A program made the position numbers and the translations under genes. From positions 1-12,186 of the forward strand of contig JASHQY010000159.1 in NCBI GenBank assembly GCA_030038885.1: a stretch of 12,186 nt of DNA, read 5' to 3'. The first letter of the stretch is position 1. Each line of letters begins with the position of its first letter. The notes beneath the pieces were generated by a model, which did no database searches, was not told the origin of the DNA, and saw nothing but the letters and a program-made list of their open reading frames with translations. Positions 1 to 6,879 of the stretch are shown piece by piece. The DNA is from Thermoplasmata archaeon. Lineage in GTDB: Archaea > Thermoplasmatota > Thermoplasmata > Lutacidiplasmatales > UBA184.

Positions 1-436
1 GGGCGTGAGCCGCCACGGGGGGCACCGGACGCGCGCCGAACAGCTCGGCGAGCGGCGTCGGCCGGTGGGGGAGCGGGCGCGCGATCGAGTGGCGGGTCGT
101 CCGCGGGGAGAACAGCTTCCCGGCGCTCGCGCGCGCGACGACCTCGTCCTTCGAGATCGGCGGCCCCGGCGTCCAGCGGTCGAGGCGGACCTCGTCCGCC
201 GCGTAGTCGACGACCCAGGCCGGGATCCGCTCGGCGCCGAGCCGGCGCAGCGCCGCGGTGCGGTGGTGGCCGTTCAGGATGACCCCGGTGCCGCGCGCGA
301 CCCAGATCGGGTCCTCGAAGACCCCGGACCGCCGGAGCTCGGCCACCAGCTGGCGGACCTTCGCCGGAACGACCCGCTCGTGCGGCTTCAGCTCGGCGAT
401 CGGCACGAGCTCGAAGACGACCGCCTCCGGGCTCAT
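1..436 (-). CDS. ParB/sulfiredoxin-fold protein, SerK/SbnI-like (3' end outside window)
   Basis: This is the N-terminal 145 residues of a protein that runs off the left edge without a stop. It has the ParB-N/sulfiredoxin layout: an LKPHE segment (residues 16-20), helices rich in Arg and Leu, then the NGHHR motif (55-59) where classical members read DGHHR, followed by TAALRRLG. Further on lies a PRTTRH motif (111-116). This combination resembles archaeal SerK and staphylococcal SbnI, which are free-L-serine kinases, more than chromosome-partition ParB; E20 would be the candidate catalytic glutamate. The ATG overlaps the stop of the FAD subunit gene as ATGA, so it is the next gene of the molybdoenzyme operon. 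Its role there is unknown: a serine kinase, a small-molecule kinase or a regulator are all possible. The fold call is fairly firm; the kinase activity is inference from remembered family motifs. Confidence 0.75.
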   Translation of the reverse strand, partial: MSPEAVVFELVPIAELKPHERVVPAKVRQLVAELRRSGVFEDPIWVARGTGVILNGHHRTAALRRLGAERIPAWVVDYAADEVRLDRWTPGPPISKDEVVARASAGKLFSPRTTRHSIARPLPHRPTPLAELFGARPVPPVAAHA

Positions 437-1419
437 CCGGCCCGCCCCGCCCGCGCCTCGGCGAGCGCGCGGCGCACGTAGACCGCGACCATCCGACGCC
501 GGTAGTCCGGGAGGAGAAAGGTGTTGTGGACCGGGCGCACGCGCTCCCCGACCGCCTCCGCGAGCGCGCGGACCCGCTCGTCCGAGAGCGTTCCGCCTTC
601 GAGGGCGGACGTGAGGTCGTCGAAGCGGCGCGGGTACGTCTCCGCGCCGCCGATCGCGAGGCGCAGCCGCTCGACCCGGCCGCCGTCCTCCCAGCGGCCG
701 GCGACCGCGACCCCGAGCTCGGGAAAGTCGTACGACGGCCGGACGCGCAGCTTCTTGTACCGGCTCCTCAGGCCGCGCGCGGCGCTCGGGAGGTGGACCG
801 CGACGACGATCTCGCCGGGCGCGAGCGTCGTCCGCCGGATCCCGTCGCCCCCGGCGTCGTACATCGCCGCGAGCGGGATCCGCCGCCGGCCGTCCGCGCC
901 GGCGATCTCGACCTCCGCGTCGAGCGCGATCAGCGGCGGCGCGAGGTCGCCCGAGAACGTCGCGTAGCAGCGCTCCTTCTGGGGCACGACGTGGCAGCGG
1001 TCCCCGTCGGCCTTGAGGCAGAACCCGAGGCTCGCCCGCCAGAAGTAGCTCTGGTTGAAGAAGAAGCACCGGGTCTCGACCAGGAGGTTCCCACCGACGG
1101 TCCCGCTCGCCCGGACGAGCGGGGTCGCGACCTCGCTCACCGCGTCCGCGAGCCCGGGGAACGCGGCGCGCAGCGCGGGGTCCCGCTCGAGGTCGGCGAG
1201 CCGCTCCATCGCGCCGAGCCGCTCGAGCGAGCGGCCCCGCAGCTCGGGGACCCGGTCGAGCGCGATCAGGTGCGGCCGCAGGTTCAGGTGCATCTTGTAG
1301 TTCGGCAGGAGGTCGGTGCCGCCCGCGAGGTAGTCGAACCGGCCGGCGAGGTCGCCGGCGAGCCGGACGGTCGCGTCGAGCGACGTCGGCCGGTGGAGCT
1401 CGAACGGGTCCAGGTGCAT
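433..1419 (-). CDS. hcrB: FAD-binding medium subunit with extra [4Fe-4S] cluster, 4-hydroxybenzoyl-CoA reductase beta-like
   Basis: This 328-residue protein is the FAD subunit of a heterotrimeric xanthine-oxidase-family enzyme. The N-terminal flavin site is visible as AGGTDLLPNYK (residues 32-42) and the second FAD motif as ASGTVGGNL (104-112); the C-terminal CO_deh_flav_C region ends with the usual RRALAEA helix. An insert of about 40 residues follows the second FAD motif and contains C118, C134, C142 and C151. The spacing C-x15-C-x7-C-x8-C matches, as I recall it, the cysteines that hold the extra [4Fe-4S] cluster in Thauera aromatica HcrB (122/138/146/155), and flanking residues (FNQS, FCLK, FSGDLAP) are also Hcr-like. 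Ordinary xanthine or CO dehydrogenase medium subunits lack this insert. The cluster would pass electrons from ferredoxin to FAD. The ATG lies 5 nt after the large-subunit stop, and the stop overlaps the next gene. The substrate could be another aromatic acyl-CoA. Confidence 0.88.
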   Translation of the reverse strand: MHLDPFELHRPTSLDATVRLAGDLAGRFDYLAGGTDLLPNYKMHLNLRPHLIALDRVPELRGRSLERLGAMERLADLERDPALRAAFPGLADAVSEVATPLVRASGTVGGNLLVETRCFFFNQSYFWRASLGFCLKADGDRCHVVPQKERCYATFSGDLAPPLIALDAEVEIAGADGRRRIPLAAMYDAGGDGIRRTTLAPGEIVVAVHLPSAARGLRSRYKKLRVRPSYDFPELGVAVAGRWEDGGRVERLRLAIGGAETYPRRFDDLTSALEGGTLSDERVRALAEAVGERVRPVHNTFLLPDYRRRMVAVYVRRALAEARAGRAG

Positions 1420-1424
1420 CGCGC

Positions 1425-3749
1425 TCACGCCCCCTTCCAGGGACGGCCCTCCCGCCGGCGCCGGTCGATTCCGCGGAGGACCCGGTCGGGGGTGATCGGC
1501 AGCTCGGTGAACCGCACGCCGATCGCGTCGTACAGCGCGTTCCCGACCGCGGGGAGCGTCGCGATCAGCGGGCCTTCGCCGGCTTCCTTCGCGCCGAACG
1601 GGCCCTCGGGGTCGTCCTCGGCGACCAGGAGGATCTCGACCTCGGGCATCTGGTCGGCGGTCGGGATCTTGTACTCGAGGAACGACGGGTTGAACAGTCG
1701 GGCGCCGCGGTAGTTCATCGACTCGCCCATCACCTGGCCGAGCCCCATGTGGATCGACCCCTCGATCTGGCCCTCGACCGCGAGCCGGTTCAGCGCGCGG
1801 CCGCAGTCGAACGCGGCCCAGATCTTCTCGACATGGTACTCGCCGGTCTCGACGTCGACGTCGACCTGGGCGACGTACGCGGCGAACGAGTACGCGGGCG
1901 CGGTGCCGGCGCGGGCCCCCTTGAACGTCCCGCCCTTCGGCGTCGTGCTGTAGGCGCCGGTCGCGGTCAGCGCGCCGACGCGCTCCATCGCCTTCTCGAG
2001 CGCGGCGGCGAACGAGACCCCGACCTCCGGCGCGCCGCGCACCTGGAAGCGCTCGTGCGTGGTCTCGATCGACTCGGCCGGACGGCCGAGCAGCTCCGCG
2101 GCGGCGGCGATGAGCTGCCCCCGGAGGTCGAGGGCCGCCGAGCGCGCCGCGTTGCCCATCATGAACGTCACCCGGCTCGAGTACGAGCCGATGTCGATCG
2201 GACTGACGTCCGAGTCGACCCGCTGGACGTGGACGCGCTCGAGGTCGACACCGAGGACCTCCGCGACGATCGCCGCGAGGAGCGTGTTCGACCCCTGGCC
2301 GATGTCCGCCTGCATCGAGTGGACCGCGATCCCGCCGTCCATGTCGACCTTCAAGTGGACGGTCGACTGCGGCATCTTCGGCGTGAAGTGGATCGGGCTG
2401 TTCGAGCCCGAGATGTAGAACCCGCAGCCGAGCCCGACCCCGCGGCCGTACGGCAGGCGACGGAACTTGGCGTCCCAGCCGCTCTTCTCCCGCGCGGCGG
2501 CAAGGCACTTCAAGAACGACGTCGACGTGATGCGGAACTCGTTGACGGTCGTCGAGTTCGGCGGGAGCGCGTTGATCGCCCGCAGGTCGAACGGGTCCCG
2601 ACCGAGCTGCTCCGCGAGGAGGTCGAGCGCGACCTCGACCGAGTAGCGGATGTTCGTGCCGCCGTGCGCGCGCATCGCGCCGGACGGCGGGCGGTTCGTG
2701 TAGACCCGGCGCCCGTGGTAGCGGAAGTTCGGCACCCGGTACGGTCCCATCGAGAGGACGCCGTTGTAGTACGTCGTGACCGTGCCGAACGAGCTCCAGG
2801 CCCCGCCGTCGATCAGCGCCTCGATGTCGTAGGCGAGGATCCGCCCGTCCGCGTCGACCGCGATCCGCACGTCGTTCTGCGTGGGGTGGCGCCCGTGGTT
2901 CGTGTAGAACACGTCCTCCCGGTCGAACAGGAGCTTCACCGGCCGGCCGGTCTCGATCGCGAGCGCCGCGCAGACGATCTCGTGGGGGAGGGGATCGGAC
3001 TTCCCGCCGAACGCGCCGCCGACCTCGGGCTTGATGACCCGGATCCGGTGCATCGGGATCCCGAGCACCTCCGAGAGCGAGCGGTGGAGGTAGTGCGGGA
3101 CCTGGGTCGCGCTCCAGACCGTGAGGCGCCCGTCGGGGGTCGACTCCGCGATCGTCGCCATCGGCTCCGTGAACGCGTGCGTCACTCCGGCGAACGTCCC
3201 CCGGACCCGCGCGGTCTGCGCGGCCTGCGAGAACGCCGCGTCCACGTCGCCGAAGTCCTGGACGACCTCCTTCTGGACGTTCGAGCCGTTGAGCCCGCGC
3301 GCGTGGATCGGCTCGGCGACCCGCGCGATCCCGGTGCGGGGATCGGAGTACTCGGGGAGCTCCTCGACGTCGACCCGCACGAGCGCGAGCGCCGCCTCCG
3401 CGGTCCGCTCGTCCTGCGCGGCGACCGCCGCGAGGATGTCGCCGGTGTACCGCGCCTTTCCGACCGCGATCGCGGTCTCGTCGTGGGTGATCGGGAGGAC
3501 GCCGAACGGCGTCGGATACCTCTCGCCGGTCAGGACCGCGTAGACGCCCGGCAGCGCGCGGGCCGCGGTCGTGTCGATCGACCGCAGGCGGGCGTGCGGC
3601 CAGGGGCTGCGGAGCAGGCGCGCGACCAGCATGCCCGGCCGGCGGAGGTCGTCCGTGTACTCCGCGCGGCCGGTGACCTTGAGCGGGCCCTCGACGTAGG
3701 GGATCCGCTGGCCGAGGAGCCGGTAGGTCGGACGCTCGACGCTCGCCAT
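1425..3749 (-). CDS. hcrA: Molybdenum-cofactor-binding large subunit, xanthine oxidase family, Hcr alpha-like
   Basis: This 774-residue catalytic subunit has full family length. The N-terminal a/b-hammerhead domain covers about residues 20-130, and the Mo-cofactor domains cover about 150-760. Visible cofactor motifs are GGAFGGK (244-250), GAMRAHGG (357-364), QADIGQGSNTL (480-490), and GAKEAGEGP (719-727), whose E725 is the expected catalytic glutamate. The CoxL form I signature AYxCSFR is absent from the 357-364 region, and so is the form II AYRGAGR, so this is not a CO dehydrogenase. With an HcrB-type partner the likely activity is reductive removal of an aromatic hydroxyl (4-hydroxybenzoyl-CoA to benzoyl-CoA) or a related reaction. 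The ATG overlaps the small-subunit stop as ATGA, which supports this start. No signal peptide is seen, so the protein should be cytoplasmic. The enzyme class is secure; the exact substrate is inferred from the FAD subunit. Confidence 0.92.
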   Translation of the reverse strand: MASVERPTYRLLGQRIPYVEGPLKVTGRAEYTDDLRRPGMLVARLLRSPWPHARLRSIDTTAARALPGVYAVLTGERYPTPFGVLPITHDETAIAVGKARYTGDILAAVAAQDERTAEAALALVRVDVEELPEYSDPRTGIARVAEPIHARGLNGSNVQKEVVQDFGDVDAAFSQAAQTARVRGTFAGVTHAFTEPMATIAESTPDGRLTVWSATQVPHYLHRSLSEVLGIPMHRIRVIKPEVGGAFGGKSDPLPHEIVCAALAIETGRPVKLLFDREDVFYTNHGRHPTQNDVRIAVDADGRILAYDIEALIDGGAWSSFGTVTTYYNGVLSMGPYRVPNFRYHGRRVYTNRPPSGAMRAHGGTNIRYSVEVALDLLAEQLGRDPFDLRAINALPPNSTTVNEFRITSTSFLKCLAAAREKSGWDAKFRRLPYGRGVGLGCGFYISGSNSPIHFTPKMPQSTVHLKVDMDGGIAVHSMQADIGQGSNTLLAAIVAEVLGVDLERVHVQRVDSDVSPIDIGSYSSRVTFMMGNAARSAALDLRGQLIAAAAELLGRPAESIETTHERFQVRGAPEVGVSFAAALEKAMERVGALTATGAYSTTPKGGTFKGARAGTAPAYSFAAYVAQVDVDVETGEYHVEKIWAAFDCGRALNRLAVEGQIEGSIHMGLGQVMGESMNYRGARLFNPSFLEYKIPTADQMPEVEILLVAEDDPEGPFGAKEAGEGPLIATLPAVGNALYDAIGVRFTELPITPDRVLRGIDRRRREGRPWKGA

Positions 3750-4222
3750 CAGGGTCCCCCGCGGGCCGCCGCGTCGATCGCTTCGATGATCTTCGTGTAG
3801 CCGGTGCAGCGGCAGAGGTTGCCCGAGATCGCGCGGACGATCTCCTCCCGGCTCGGGTGCGGGTTCTCCTTCAGCAGCGCGGTCGCCGTGAGGACGAAGC
3901 CCGGCGTGCAGAACCCGCACTGCGTCGCCCCGTGGGCCACGAAGGCCGCCTGCACGGGCGAGAGCCCCTGCGGCGGGGAGACGCCCTCGATCGTCGTGAC
4001 CTCGCACCCCTCGACGAGCCGCGCGAGCGAGAGGCAGCTCAGGGTCGGGCGCCCGTCGAGCAGCACCGTGCAGCAGCCGCACGTGCCGAGGTCGCACCCG
4101 CGCTTCGTGCCGGTCTCCTCGAGGTCCTCGCGTAGGAGGTCGAGGAGGATGCGCGCCGGCTCGCACGGCGTCGTCACCGGCTGGCCGTTCAGCCGGAAGC
4201 TAAGGAGCTCTTGGGACGACAT
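3749..4222 (-). CDS. hcrC: [2Fe-2S] small subunit, xanthine oxidase family, Hcr gamma-like
   Basis: This 157-residue iron-sulfur subunit carries two [2Fe-2S] clusters. The plant-ferredoxin-type N-terminal domain binds through C43, C48, C51 and C63 (motif CDLGTCGCCTV). The C-terminal four-helix domain binds through CGFC (C102, C105) and CRC (C137, C139), followed by TGY. These clusters carry electrons between the FAD of the medium subunit and the molybdenum site of the large subunit. Length and motif order are standard for HcrC, CoxS and XdhC-partner small subunits, so the protein alone does not reveal the substrate. The chosen ATG has GGAGGG (4230-4225 on the minus strand) just upstream. The start overlaps the end of the XdhC gene by 23 nt, and the stop overlaps the large-subunit ATG. 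Confidence 0.94.
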   Translation of the reverse strand: MSSQELLSFRLNGQPVTTPCEPARILLDLLREDLEETGTKRGCDLGTCGCCTVLLDGRPTLSCLSLARLVEGCEVTTIEGVSPPQGLSPVQAAFVAHGATQCGFCTPGFVLTATALLKENPHPSREEIVRAISGNLCRCTGYTKIIEAIDAAARGGP

Positions 4223-5045
4223 CGCCCTCCGACGCCGAGGTGCGTTCGGCCGGTGCGCTCGCGGACCGGAGACCGGGGTGCATGCCCTGGACGAGCTCGG
4301 CGACGATGCTGATCGCGATCTCCGCCGGGCTCTGCGCGCCGATCTCGATCCCGACCGGGGATCGGATCCGCGCGAGCGCCTCGCGCGGGACCCCCCGTTC
4401 GCGCAGGACCGCGTACATGTGCTCGCGCTTCGACGCGCTCGCGATCAGCCCGATCTCGTTCGGGAACGCGGAGAGCGCCGACGCCAGCACCTCGAGGTCC
4501 TTCTGCGCGTCGTACCCGAGCAGGTAGAGGTGGGTGAACTCCGCGGGCTCGAACCGGGTCCAGACCTCCTTCGGCGCGACGACCTCGCGGCGTTCGGCGC
4601 TCGGGAACCGGTCGACGCCGACCCACTCGGGCCGGTCGTCGGCGACGCTGTAGTCGTACTCGAGGGTCGGCAGGATCGTCGCGAGGGCCTGCGCGACGTG
4701 GCCGCCGCCCCACAGGAGGAGGTTCGGGTGCGCGGGAACGTACTCGACCGCGACGTCGACCGAGCCGCCGCACAGGCTCGGCAGCCCGCCGGGCTTCCAT
4801 GCCTGGAGGTCGAAGTGGTGGAGGTCGCCGCGGCGGTCCTCGAGCGCGCGCGCCGCGAGCGCCTTGACCTCTTCTTCGAGCGCAGCGCCCCCGATCGTGC
4901 CGAGGAACGACCCGTCGGACCGCACGATCAGCGACGCGCCGAGCTTGCCCGGGACCGATCCCGTGGTCCGCACGACCGTCGCCCGGACGAACGGCTGGTG
5001 GAGTTCCATGAGGCGCAGGGCCTCGCGCGTCAGCCGTCGGTCCAT
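4200..5045 (-). CDS. xdhC: XdhC/CoxI family molybdenum cofactor maturation protein
   Basis: This 281-residue protein belongs to the XdhC/CoxI family, which binds the molybdenum cofactor, promotes its sulfuration and delivers it to xanthine-oxidase-type apoenzymes. The N-terminal XdhC_CoxI domain includes VVRTTGSVPGKLGASLIV (residues 24-41) and LCGGSVDVAVE (91-101). A Rossmann domain begins at GGGHVAQAL (113-121), and the family-typical RSPVGIEIGAQSPAEIA lies at 228-244. Where many homologues have a GGGC(V/L)E motif, this protein reads GGAALE (52-57), so the usual cysteine is absent. The tail after residue 255 is polar and probably disordered. The start is set by a strong SD (GGGAGGAGG, 5058-5050) with a 4-nt spacer. 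The gene overlaps the upstream nucleotidyltransferase by 16 nt and the downstream 2Fe-2S subunit by 23 nt, which fits co-production with the enzyme it matures. Confidence 0.92.
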   Translation of the reverse strand: MDRRLTREALRLMELHQPFVRATVVRTTGSVPGKLGASLIVRSDGSFLGTIGGAALEEEVKALAARALEDRRGDLHHFDLQAWKPGGLPSLCGGSVDVAVEYVPAHPNLLLWGGGHVAQALATILPTLEYDYSVADDRPEWVGVDRFPSAERREVVAPKEVWTRFEPAEFTHLYLLGYDAQKDLEVLASALSAFPNEIGLIASASKREHMYAVLRERGVPREALARIRSPVGIEIGAQSPAEIAISIVAELVQGMHPGLRSASAPAERTSASEGDVVPRAP

Positions 5046-5653
5046 CCGTCCTCCTCCCGGGCCCGCCACGCGTCGTACGCGATCCGGTACTCTTCGGGCG
5101 TGTCGATGTTCGCGAGGATCCCCGGATCGTCGACCCCGACCCGGCGCACCTGGGGCCCGAGCTCGGGGATCAGCGCGCGGATCGGGGCGTCCGGCCGCAG
5201 TTCGAGGACGTCCGCCCGCACGCGGTCCTTCCACAGCACCGGATGGCCGTTCGTCCCCCCGTACGTCGGGATGAACCAGAGCCCGAGCGCGTCCGAGTCG
5301 CGCGCGGCCTGGAGGGTCGCGAGCGTGCGGCCGGCCACGAACGGATGGTCGACCGGCCACAGGAGGACGTCGTGGGCCGGCGGGATCGCGCGGAGCCCGG
5401 ACTGGACCGACGCGGTGCGGCCCTCGTACCACTCCTCGGAATCGACCAGCTGGACGTCCGCGCCCCGCAGCGCCTCGGCGATCGGTGCGCGGTGCGGACC
5501 GACGACCACGACGATCGGATACAGTCCCTGTTCGAGCGAGACCTCCGCCATCCGACGGATCCCCGAGCGCGCACCGGCGGCGACCAGCGCCTTCGGAGCG
5601 CCGCCGAACCGACTGGACTCGCCGCCGCTGAGGAGAAGCGCCGAGGTCGCCAT
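5030..5653 (-). CDS. MobA/MocA-like molybdopterin nucleotidyltransferase
   Basis: This 207-residue protein has the MobA-like NTP-transferase fold. The nucleotide-binding loop LSGGESSRFGGAPK is at residues 8-21, the metal-binding aspartate is in WPVDHP (99-104), NGHPVL is at 135-140, and the closing NIDTPEEY motif is at 182-189. Members of this family next to XdhC and xanthine-oxidase-type subunits are usually MocA-like CTP:molybdopterin cytidylyltransferases. That would supply the molybdopterin cytosine dinucleotide expected by an Hcr-type enzyme, but CTP versus GTP preference cannot be read from sequence with certainty. It is the first gene of the leftward operon. The ATG at 5653 is chosen because the fold begins immediately after it; the frame stays open further upstream but that extension is Arg/Gly-rich and unlike the family. 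The SD is weak (GGAG, 3-4 nt from the ATG). Confidence 0.88.
   Translation of the reverse strand: MATSALLLSGGESSRFGGAPKALVAAGARSGIRRMAEVSLEQGLYPIVVVVGPHRAPIAEALRGADVQLVDSEEWYEGRTASVQSGLRAIPPAHDVLLWPVDHPFVAGRTLATLQAARDSDALGLWFIPTYGGTNGHPVLWKDRVRADVLELRPDAPIRALIPELGPQVRRVGVDDPGILANIDTPEEYRIAYDAWRAREEDGWTDG
5050..5058 (-). promoter_or_regulatory. Shine-Dalgarno of xdhC
   Basis: GGGAGGAGG lies 4 nt before the ATG at 5045 and inside the last codons of the upstream nucleotidyltransferase gene. It fixes the XdhC start within an otherwise long open frame. Confidence 0.7.
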
Positions 5654-5668
5654 GCACTCCGACCGGAC

Positions 5669-5682
5669 GCGGACGCGTCCGC
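5669..5682. promoter_or_regulatory. 14-bp perfect palindrome, candidate operator
   Basis: GCGGACGCGTCCGC is a perfect inverted repeat about 16-30 bp upstream of the first gene of the molybdoenzyme operon. It lies just downstream of the transcription start predicted from the TATA-like element at 5707-5714, where a repressor could act. Palindromes of this length are expected a few times by chance in a 12-kb GC-rich window, so position is the main argument. Confidence 0.3.
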
Positions 5683-5706
5683 CCGTACGAGACACAGCGC
5701 GCCCGC

Positions 5707-5714
5707 ATGTTAAG
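5707..5714 (-). promoter_or_regulatory. Candidate TATA element of the molybdoenzyme operon
   Basis: CTTAACAT on the minus strand is one of only two AT-rich stretches in this intergenic region. It would place transcription start near 5684 and give a leader of about 30 nt. The match to an archaeal TATA box is imperfect. The reverse strand of the stronger TTTAAA box near 5806 is an alternative and would give a leader of about 125 nt. Confidence 0.35.
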
Positions 5715-5801
5715 CCCACCCCCGAGTGGCGACGGGGCGTCCGCCCGCCGCGGGCGCGTCGTGCCCCCGCCGGGCGCACGCCGAGCGGCGCACCGCTGCG
5801 T

Positions 5802-5810
5802 CTTTAAATA
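5802..5810 (+). promoter_or_regulatory. TATA box of the rps19e operon
   Basis: CTTTAAATA is an excellent archaeal TATA box in a GC-rich intergenic region. Its centre is about 30 bp upstream of the rps19e ATG. No SD motif precedes that ATG, so the transcript probably starts at or within a few nt of the start codon (leaderless). Confidence 0.75.
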
Positions 5811-5836
5811 GGCAGGCCGAGTGGCCGCGCCGCCCG

Positions 5837-6292
5837 ATGACCCACCCCAACGATGTTCCGCCCGCGATCCTTTTGCCCCGGCTCGCGACCGAGCTCCGCA
5901 CGCGCGCGGCGGTCCGACCCCCTCCGTGGGCGACGTTCGTCAAGACCGGCGTGCACAAGGAGCGGGCGCCGGTCCAGACCGACTGGTGGTACCTCCGCAG
6001 CGCGTCGGTCCTCCGCAAGATCTACCTCAAGGGGAACATCGGCATCGAGCGCCTGAGCGCCGAGTACGGCGGCAAGCGCGACCGCGGCAGCGCCCCGTAC
6101 CACGCGCGCAGCGGCTCGCGCTCGGTCCTGCGGGAGATCGTCCACCAGCTCGAGACGGCCGGTCTGCTCCAGCCGTACAAGACCCAGGGCCGACGCGTGA
6201 GCCCCGAGGGCGCGAAGCTGCTCGACACCGTCTCGCGCGATGTCCTGAAGGCCCTCGCCGCGGACCGACCCGAACTCGCCAAGTACCTGTAG
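5837..6292 (+). CDS. rps19e: 30S ribosomal protein S19e (eS19)
   Basis: This 151-residue protein is the archaeal/eukaryotic small-subunit protein eS19, which acts late in 30S/40S maturation at the head of the subunit. Diagnostic segments are PPPWATFVKTGVHKERAP (residues 28-45), DWWYLRSASVLRKIY (49-63), GIERLSAEYGGKRDRG (69-84) and a C-terminal winged-helix portion, HQLETAGLLQ (103-112). The ATG at 5837 is chosen because the N-terminus (THPNDVPP) aligns with the family and because the TATA box lies about 30 bp upstream; earlier in-frame ATGs would lie upstream of or within the promoter. It is the first gene of the translation cluster, followed after 30 bp by the PDCD5-family gene. Confidence 0.97.
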   Translation: MTHPNDVPPAILLPRLATELRTRAAVRPPPWATFVKTGVHKERAPVQTDWWYLRSASVLRKIYLKGNIGIERLSAEYGGKRDRGSAPYHARSGSRSVLREIVHQLETAGLLQPYKTQGRRVSPEGAKLLDTVSRDVLKALAADRPELAKYL

Positions 6293-6322
6293 GACCGTAG
6301 CGTAGCATCGGGACGGCGGGCG

Positions 6323-6682
6323 ATGGCGCAGGACGAGGACACGGAACTGAACGAGCTGCGGCGCCGGCGGCTCCAGCAGCTCCAGCAGGAGCAGCTGTCC
6401 CAAGCGGTCAACCCCCAGGCCTACGCGGCGCAGGAAGCCGAGATGCAGCGCCGGGACGCCGAGCGGGCGGAGGCCCTCCGCCGGATCCTGACCCCGGAAG
6501 CGCGCGAGCGCCTCGGCCGGATCCGCCTCGCGAAGCCCGACGTCGCCGCGTCGGTCGAGCAGCAGCTCTTGCAGCTCGCGGCGTCCGGCCGGCTGCAGCG
6601 GCAGGTCGACGATGCGACGCTCCGCTCGTTGCTCGAGCGGATCATGCCCGAGCGGCGCGAGATCACGATCACGCGGCGGTGA
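6323..6682 (+). CDS. PDCD5/TFAR19 family DNA-binding protein
   Basis: This 119-residue protein is the archaeal PDCD5 (TFAR19) homologue, a small helical nucleic-acid-binding protein found next to rps19e and rpl39e in many archaea. A charged, Gln-rich N-terminal helix (residues 8-28, ELRRRRLQQLQQEQL) is followed by a three-helix core. Family-typical stretches are LTPEARERLGRIRLAKP (56-72), VEQQLLQLAASGRL (78-91) and the end segment ERREITITRR (110-119). Its cellular role in archaea is not settled; DNA binding and a link to translation have been proposed. The stop is 12 bp before the rpl39e ATG. Length and gene position are standard. Confidence 0.93.
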   Translation: MAQDEDTELNELRRRRLQQLQQEQLSQAVNPQAYAAQEAEMQRRDAERAEALRRILTPEARERLGRIRLAKPDVAASVEQQLLQLAASGRLQRQVDDATLRSLLERIMPERREITITRR

Positions 6683-6694
6683 GCGAACGCGACG

Positions 6695-6853
6695 ATGGCG
6701 AACCGGAGAAAGAGCCTCGCGCGGAAGATCCGCCTGTTCCGCGTCGTGAAGGGCAACCGACGGGTCCCCGCGTGGGTGATGCAGCGGACGAACCGGGCGG
6801 TCACCCGGCATCCGAAGCGCCACACGTGGAAGCGCGGCCATCTGCACAAGTAG
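6695..6853 (+). CDS. rpl39e: 50S ribosomal protein L39e (eL39)
   Basis: This 52-codon gene encodes the very basic eL39, which lines the peptide exit tunnel of archaeal and eukaryotic ribosomes. I translated it by eye. It begins MANRRKSLARKIRL and contains the diagnostic NRRVPAWVMQRTNRAVTRHP (residues 21-40) and KRHTWKRGHLHK (41-52). The length is that of the family. The GGTGA at 6679-6683, overlapping the upstream stop, could act as SD 11 nt from the ATG. It sits 12 bp after the PDCD5-family gene and 26 bp before rpl31e, in the expected cluster order. Confidence 0.96.
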   Translation: MANRRKSLARKIRLFRVVKGNRRVPAWVMQRTNRAVTRHPKRHTWKRGHLHK

Positions 6854-6879
6854 GGACGGTCGAGCGAAGGTAGGTCCCC

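Noticed and set aside
1425..3749. CO dehydrogenase (CoxSML) as the identity of the three-subunit enzyme
   Set aside because: The large subunit lacks the CoxL form I and form II active-site motifs, and the FAD subunit has the Hcr-type four-cysteine insert that CO dehydrogenases lack.
1749..3800. A 683-codon plus-strand open frame opposite the molybdenum subunit gene
   Set aside because: It is rich in Arg, Asp, Val and Pro with no domain pattern. It is the mirror of a GC-rich real gene whose cofactor motifs are unmistakable on the other strand.
3804..5807. A 667-codon plus-strand open frame opposite the small subunit, XdhC and nucleotidyltransferase genes
   Set aside because: It spans three well-supported minus-strand genes and the intergenic promoter, and its sequence is low-complexity Arg-rich.
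6679..6873. A 64-codon plus-strand frame overlapping the end of the PDCD5-family gene and all of rpl39e
   Set aside because: The overlapping frame at 6695-6853 encodes an unmistakable eL39. The other frame has no family pattern.
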